Shown: in pieces, positions 6,985-10,582 of the stretch
Layout of the letters: each line of letters starts with the position of its first letter
How positions within the stretch are numbered: the first letter of the stretch is position 1
Assembly (NCBI GenBank): GCA_029934815.1
Contig: JAOZLM010000055.1
Coordinates: 1-10,582 of the forward strand
DNA length: 10,582 bases
Source: Desulfocapsa sp.
GTDB lineage: Bacteria > Desulfobacterota > Desulfobulbia > Desulfobulbales > Desulfocapsaceae
Direction: 5' to 3'
Made by a program: the position numbers and the translations under genes
Notes under the pieces: generated by a model
What the model saw: only the letters and a program-made list of their open reading frames with translations
What the model was told of the DNA's origin: nothing
Databases searched by the model: none

Positions 6985-7612
6985 AAATAATTTTATAAAA
7001 AATTGCTTACTGGCAGCTGTTATCTTTACAAGCCTTTGTATTTCATCGTGTGCAAAAGCACCACTCACCGTCGAATACCATACCCTTTCAGCCGATGCCT
7101 CTCACTCCAACAAAGCGGCAGAAGTCACTTCGCCACTTCTTATTGGACCGATACGGGTAAACTCATTTCTTGTTCAGGGGCCGATTGTCAAACAGCGTTC
7201 TCTCCACTCTGCTTATCTTCTTGAACAACATCACTGGGCAGGGAATCTTGATGAAATACTCTCACAAACCCTTACTCAGAATCTGATATTTGAACTTGGC
7301 AGCGAAAAGATCTACTCCTACCCGGATGCCAGCTCAAACATGGGGTTGCGACTGGCTGTCAGCTTCTCCCATTTTGAAGAAGACAATGACGGGAACGCCA
7401 TATTGCAAGCCAGATGGAAGCTTCTCAGCAACGCTGATCAATCCGTTTTAAGCAGTGGCAGCACAATAAAAACCAGAAGTCCCGACGGATCAGACTACGA
7501 CGCTCTGGCCAAGGCTTTAAGTCTGTGCCTTGCGGATCTTAGCCGTGAAATTGCAACCGGGGTTCGTCAGATACAATCTACGCTCCAGTCAAGACAAGAG
7601 ACACAGAAATGA
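6977..7612 (+). CDS. PqiC/YmbA-like ABC-transport auxiliary lipoprotein
   Basis: The product is a 211-residue lipoprotein. The signal peptide is MNRNNFIKNCLLAAV and on, with lipobox CISSC; the lipid-modified residue is Cys25, and the next residue is Ala, so an outer-membrane destination is expected. The mature part fits the ABC_trans_aux (former DUF330) family that includes PqiC: EYHTL near the N-terminus, LLIGPIRVNSFLVQGPIV (54-71), then HHWAGNLDEILSQTLTQNL (85-103) and strands ending GSTIKTRS. PqiC is known to pair with the MCE protein PqiB and gives an outer-membrane docking point; the same role here, as the receiver of lipids from the MlaD-like protein, is inference. This replaces the soluble carrier MlaC and lipoprotein MlaA of the E. 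coli Mla system, neither of which is present in the window. Its TGA overlaps the nhaA start codon (ATGA, 7609-7612). Confidence 0.88.
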   Translation: MNRNNFIKNCLLAAVIFTSLCISSCAKAPLTVEYHTLSADASHSNKAAEVTSPLLIGPIRVNSFLVQGPIVKQRSLHSAYLLEQHHWAGNLDEILSQTLTQNLIFELGSEKIYSYPDASSNMGLRLAVSFSHFEEDNDGNAILQARWKLLSNADQSVLSSGSTIKTRSPDGSDYDALAKALSLCLADLSREIATGVRQIQSTLQSRQETQK

Positions 7613-8982
7613 AAGAAAAAAACGCTGATGGATGTCTAAATAGATTTTTCGGGAATTCGGTCGAGAAAAGTTTCAAGCAGGCACTCACTCCATTTGAAGA
7701 ATTTATTCATGCTGAAGCATCATCCGGAATCCTCCTTATGGTCTGTACAGTTGCGGCAATGCTTATCGCGAACTCTGCACTGCTGCCGCTCTACGAAACG
7801 ATTCTCCATACAAAAATCACCATTGGCTCCGATGCTTTTAACATAAGCCATACACTCCACCACTGGATTAACGACGGCTTAATGGCACTCTTTTTCTTTA
7901 CTGTGGGTCTTGAAATAAAGAGAGAAATCCTTGTTGGCGAACTGGCCGATCGCAGACAGGCAATTTTACCCATCGCCGGTGCAATTGGCGGAATGGTAGT
8001 TCCGGCTCTAATTTATACTGCTTTCAACTTTGGTACAGATGCAATTGATGGCTGGGGTATTCCCATGGCCACTGACATTGCCTTTGCCCTTGGTGTGCTT
8101 GCAATCCTTGGTAAACGCATTCCCAAAGCTCTTGTTGGTTTCCTTCTCGCTCTTGCCATTGTTGATGATCTTGGCGCAGTGCTTGTTATTGCAGCTTTTT
8201 ACACTGATGAAATCAATATGCTTGCCCTTGGCTTTGCAGGTCTTGCTTTTATCGGACTCATTCTTTCCAATATTGCAGGAGTCAGAAGACCGTTGCCGTA
8301 TATTATTTTCGGTTTATTCCTGTGGGTTGGCATGCTTGAATCAGGAATACACGCAACCCTTGCAGGAGTAATTACAGCGCTCACCGTACCCGCAAATTCC
8401 CTTTGCAGCAGCGGCCCTTTTGTGAGACGAATGCGGCAACTCAACACAAAATACGAAGCCCTTGGGGAAAATGATCTGCATATTATGCAGAGTGCAGAAA
8501 AACAGAAAACGTTACAATCAATGGAAAATTTTGTGCACTGCATGGAAAGCCCGCTGCAACGAATGGAACATAAACTGCACGTCTGGGTTTCCTTTCTGAT
8601 TATTCCTGTATTTGCTCTTGCCAATGCCGGTATCCCTATAGATATGGCAAGTCTTGGCAGTACCCTTGCGCACCCTGTGACTTTAGGTGTTATTGCCGGT
8701 CTGATCGGCGGTAAACTCTTTGGTATTGTGTTCTTCGCATGGCTGGTGTTGAAACTTGGCTGGAGTCGCCTGCCTCAGGGAGTTAGTATGCCTCAAATAG
8801 CTGGGGTTAGTTTGCTGGCTGGCATCGGATTCACCATGTCTATTTTTATCGCAGGTCTTGCATTTTCCAGTGACCAATATCTTTTAAATGCAAAGATTGG
8901 AATTCTTGTCGCCTCTCTGCTTGCAGGAATAGGTGGGTATATTGCCTTGCTACTCACAACCGACAAAGTGGAGCAACAGTAA
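7609..8982 (+). CDS. nhaA: Na+/H+ antiporter NhaA
   Basis: It exchanges cytoplasmic Na+ (or Li+) for external H+ across the inner membrane, for pH and sodium homeostasis. Functional residues known from E. coli NhaA are all visible: the ion-binding pair D186-D187 in LAIVDDLGAV (E. coli D163/D164), the TDIAF motif with T155-D156 (T132/D133), and K369 in GGKLFG (K300). HAEASSGILL near the start and GLEIKREILVGEL (100-112) are also family signatures. It is 457 residues against 388 in E. coli, because of a short N-terminal extension and a hydrophilic insert of about 50 residues (264-316) before SPLQRMEHKLHVWVSFL; long forms with such an insert are common in NhaA. The insert is rich in Met, Gln and Glu and has Cys266 and Cys311. 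The start ATG overlaps the lipoprotein stop, which ties it to the lipid-transport genes. Only a weak SD is seen, consistent with coupling. Downstream, the sensor gene starts after 5 bp. Confidence 0.97.
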   Translation: MKEKNADGCLNRFFGNSVEKSFKQALTPFEEFIHAEASSGILLMVCTVAAMLIANSALLPLYETILHTKITIGSDAFNISHTLHHWINDGLMALFFFTVGLEIKREILVGELADRRQAILPIAGAIGGMVVPALIYTAFNFGTDAIDGWGIPMATDIAFALGVLAILGKRIPKALVGFLLALAIVDDLGAVLVIAAFYTDEINMLALGFAGLAFIGLILSNIAGVRRPLPYIIFGLFLWVGMLESGIHATLAGVITALTVPANSLCSSGPFVRRMRQLNTKYEALGENDLHIMQSAEKQKTLQSMENFVHCMESPLQRMEHKLHVWVSFLIIPVFALANAGIPIDMASLGSTLAHPVTLGVIAGLIGGKLFGIVFFAWLVLKLGWSRLPQGVSMPQIAGVSLLAGIGFTMSIFIAGLAFSSDQYLLNAKIGILVASLLAGIGGYIALLLTTDKVEQQ

Positions 8983-8987
8983 ATTCC

Positions 8988-10582
8988 ATGGCACTATTTG
9001 CAACCCTGACTGACCTTATCAAGGGATGTCCAAGAAACATAAAGCGTCGACTACTGCGTGATATCCTGCTCATTCTCTTTGTCACCTCTGGCGCCATTGT
9101 CTGTATTGTTTTCTTTCAGGGAGTGAAGACCCAGCGTGAACTCTCCAGTAGCCTTATCACCGAAGCCAACAGATCTGTCCGCAATCATTTTCAGAATTTT
9201 ATGGAGCCTTTGGGCAATACCATAAATCTCCTTGCCAAATGGGGAGAATCAGGGCTCCTGAGACAAAATAATGTAGAACTTCTTGCCACCCAGTTTCAGG
9301 CTCTAATGGAAATTCACCCCACTATCCACGCTATTACCATGGCTGACTCCGAAGAAAACGAAATCCAGCTGGCACACAAGGGTGATAAATGGATACTCAC
9401 CGAGCATCGTAAAAATAGTATGATCAGTTCCGAATGGCTGGACCGAAAGATTATAAACAGAAAAGAACAGACTGAAAAAGCATATCAGGCCAGAAACTCA
9501 ATTTGGTATCGTGGTGCCATGACCACAAATAACCAGAGTGGTTATTTTCTAAGTCAACCATACAAACTGAAAACCAGTGAATCTCAAGGTATCACAGCAA
9601 GCAAACACTGGATTGCATTTGATCATCCCAAAACAGATGTGGTCACCGCCATCTCGTTTACTATGTTTGACCTTAGTGCCAACATGGCACAATTTGAAAG
9701 CACCTTAAATGACCGTACTCTGCTCCTTGAAAAAGATGGTGCTTTACTCAGTAAATTCCAACCCGGTACAACTGATTCCAATAAACGTCCGGCAATATCG
9801 GCAGAACTCCTCAAAATAGTCAAAGATACACTTTTAAATAATGGTTCAGACAAAGAACTGGCAACATCCTTCAAATATAACAAAAAAACATACTGGCTTG
9901 GCCTTAGTCCTTTGCATAAGGACAAAGACGATATCTGGGTAGCTGTGCTGGTCCCTGAAGACTATATTGTCAATGACCTTCAGCAGCAGTGGAAACGATT
10001 TGGCCTTATTGTTGGCTCGGTGCTGCTTGCAGCAATCCTTATGACTTTCTCCCTTGTTCGTCGCTACAGTCATCAGTTAAAAGATCTGCCGCAACAGCAT
10101 GTTAATATGGTCAGCTATGAAAAAGAGATCAGTAAACTTATAGAAGCCGGTGAATCCACAAGCCTGGAATTCAAATCCACCATGCGAACCAATCTGCACA
10201 GTGGTAAAGCCGGCAAGGAAATAGAGCTGGCCTGGTTAAAATCTGTTGTCGCTTTTATGAATAGTGATGGTGGTATTTTACTGATTGGAGTGGCCGATGA
10301 TGGTGAGACCCTTGGCCTTGAAGCAGACAACTTTGCCAATGAAGACAAATGCCTCCTTCACTTTAAGAACCTGCTAAATAATCATATCGGAGCAGAATTC
10401 ACCAGATTTATCAGTGTGAAGGTATTATCTATTCAGGAAAAAAATATCCTTTTAATTGAATGTGAACGAGTACGACAACCGGTTTTTCTAAAAGTTGGTA
10501 AAAATGAGGATTTTCTCATTCGATCAGGCCCTTCAAGTACAAAACTCTCCATGAGCCAGATGATGAAATATTTACATGAGAG
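8988..10582 (+). CDS. Membrane sensor-like protein with C-terminal AlbA_2 (Schlafen-type) domain (3' end off window)
   Basis: The frame is open from ATG 8988 to the window end (531 codons, no stop). Order: TM1 (about 25-45); an extracytoplasmic region (46-337) with a long N-terminal helix (LITEANRSVRNHFQNFMEPL), then alpha/beta stretches including YFLSQPYKLK, GITASKHWIAFDH and TDVVTAISFTMFDL, resembling a double Cache sensor; TM2 (about 338-358); and a cytoplasmic domain from 378. The latter is an AlbA_2/Schlafen core (PF04326 type): E389-x4-E394-F-K396, then FMNSDGGILLIGVADDGETL (423-442) and late strands NILLIECERV and FLIRSGPSS. In this family the region binds nucleic acid, or in vertebrate Schlafens cleaves RNA; the output here is unknown. 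There is no HAMP, kinase or GGDEF domain. By comparison with family members the stop is probably close. No strong SD is seen (GGAG 14 nt upstream). The 5-bp gap after nhaA implies co-transcription. Confidence 0.85.
   Translation, partial: MALFATLTDLIKGCPRNIKRRLLRDILLILFVTSGAIVCIVFFQGVKTQRELSSSLITEANRSVRNHFQNFMEPLGNTINLLAKWGESGLLRQNNVELLATQFQALMEIHPTIHAITMADSEENEIQLAHKGDKWILTEHRKNSMISSEWLDRKIINRKEQTEKAYQARNSIWYRGAMTTNNQSGYFLSQPYKLKTSESQGITASKHWIAFDHPKTDVVTAISFTMFDLSANMAQFESTLNDRTLLLEKDGALLSKFQPGTTDSNKRPAISAELLKIVKDTLLNNGSDKELATSFKYNKKTYWLGLSPLHKDKDDIWVAVLVPEDYIVNDLQQQWKRFGLIVGSVLLAAILMTFSLVRRYSHQLKDLPQQHVNMVSYEKEISKLIEAGESTSLEFKSTMRTNLHSGKAGKEIELAWLKSVVAFMNSDGGILLIGVADDGETLGLEADNFANEDKCLLHFKNLLNNHIGAEFTRFISVKVLSIQEKNILLIECERVRQPVFLKVGKNEDFLIRSGPSSTKLSMSQMMKYLHE

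Noticed and set aside
8508..8560. Repeat-like insert in NhaA suggesting a foreign segment
   Set aside because: Long NhaA proteins commonly carry a hydrophilic insert at this place; base use does not differ visibly from the rest of the gene.
8199..8624. 141-codon minus-strand frame inside nhaA
   Set aside because: It is opposite a well conserved NhaA with all functional residues; no domain in the antisense translation.

Overview
The window looks like chromosome from a Gram-negative, probably anaerobic bacterium of the Desulfobacterota (a Desulfobulbales-type sulfate or sulfur metaboliser would fit). This is inferred from an Fe-S/DUF3786 protein, a family I associate with that phylum, a moderate GC content, an outer-membrane barrel, and an Mla-type lipid transport operon with a lipoprotein. 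No mobile element, tRNA, rRNA or CRISPR array was seen.

Left part (1-2480). A DUF3786 protein with an N-terminal four-cysteine Fe-S motif runs leftward off the window edge. Divergent from it is a 90-residue four-cysteine protein (666-938). It converges on a leftward pair: a signal-peptide-bearing outer-membrane beta-barrel (2480-1434) followed by a small membrane-anchored protein (1347-955). The functions of these last three proteins are unknown.

Right part (2572-10582). Everything is rightward: an MFS transporter, then a tightly packed set made of a STAS-MlaE fusion permease, MlaF ATPase, MlaD MCE-domain protein, a PqiC-like lipoprotein, the NhaA Na+/H+ antiporter and a two-TM sensor-like protein with a cytoplasmic AlbA_2 (Schlafen-type) domain. 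The last gene is still open at the window end. From mlaE onward the genes overlap or lie within 20 bp, and a good sigma70-type promoter (TGGACA-17-TATATT, 3930-3958) lies just before mlaE, so this block is very likely one transcription unit.

Working model. MlaE, MlaF, MlaD and the lipoprotein would move lipids between the inner and outer membranes. NhaA would handle Na+/pH stress. The terminal protein may sense an extracytoplasmic signal and pass it to a nucleic-acid-acting AlbA_2 domain. The parts are known families. The unusual points are the joining of envelope lipid transport to Na+/H+ antiport, and the Cache-like-TM-AlbA_2 architecture at the end of the operon.
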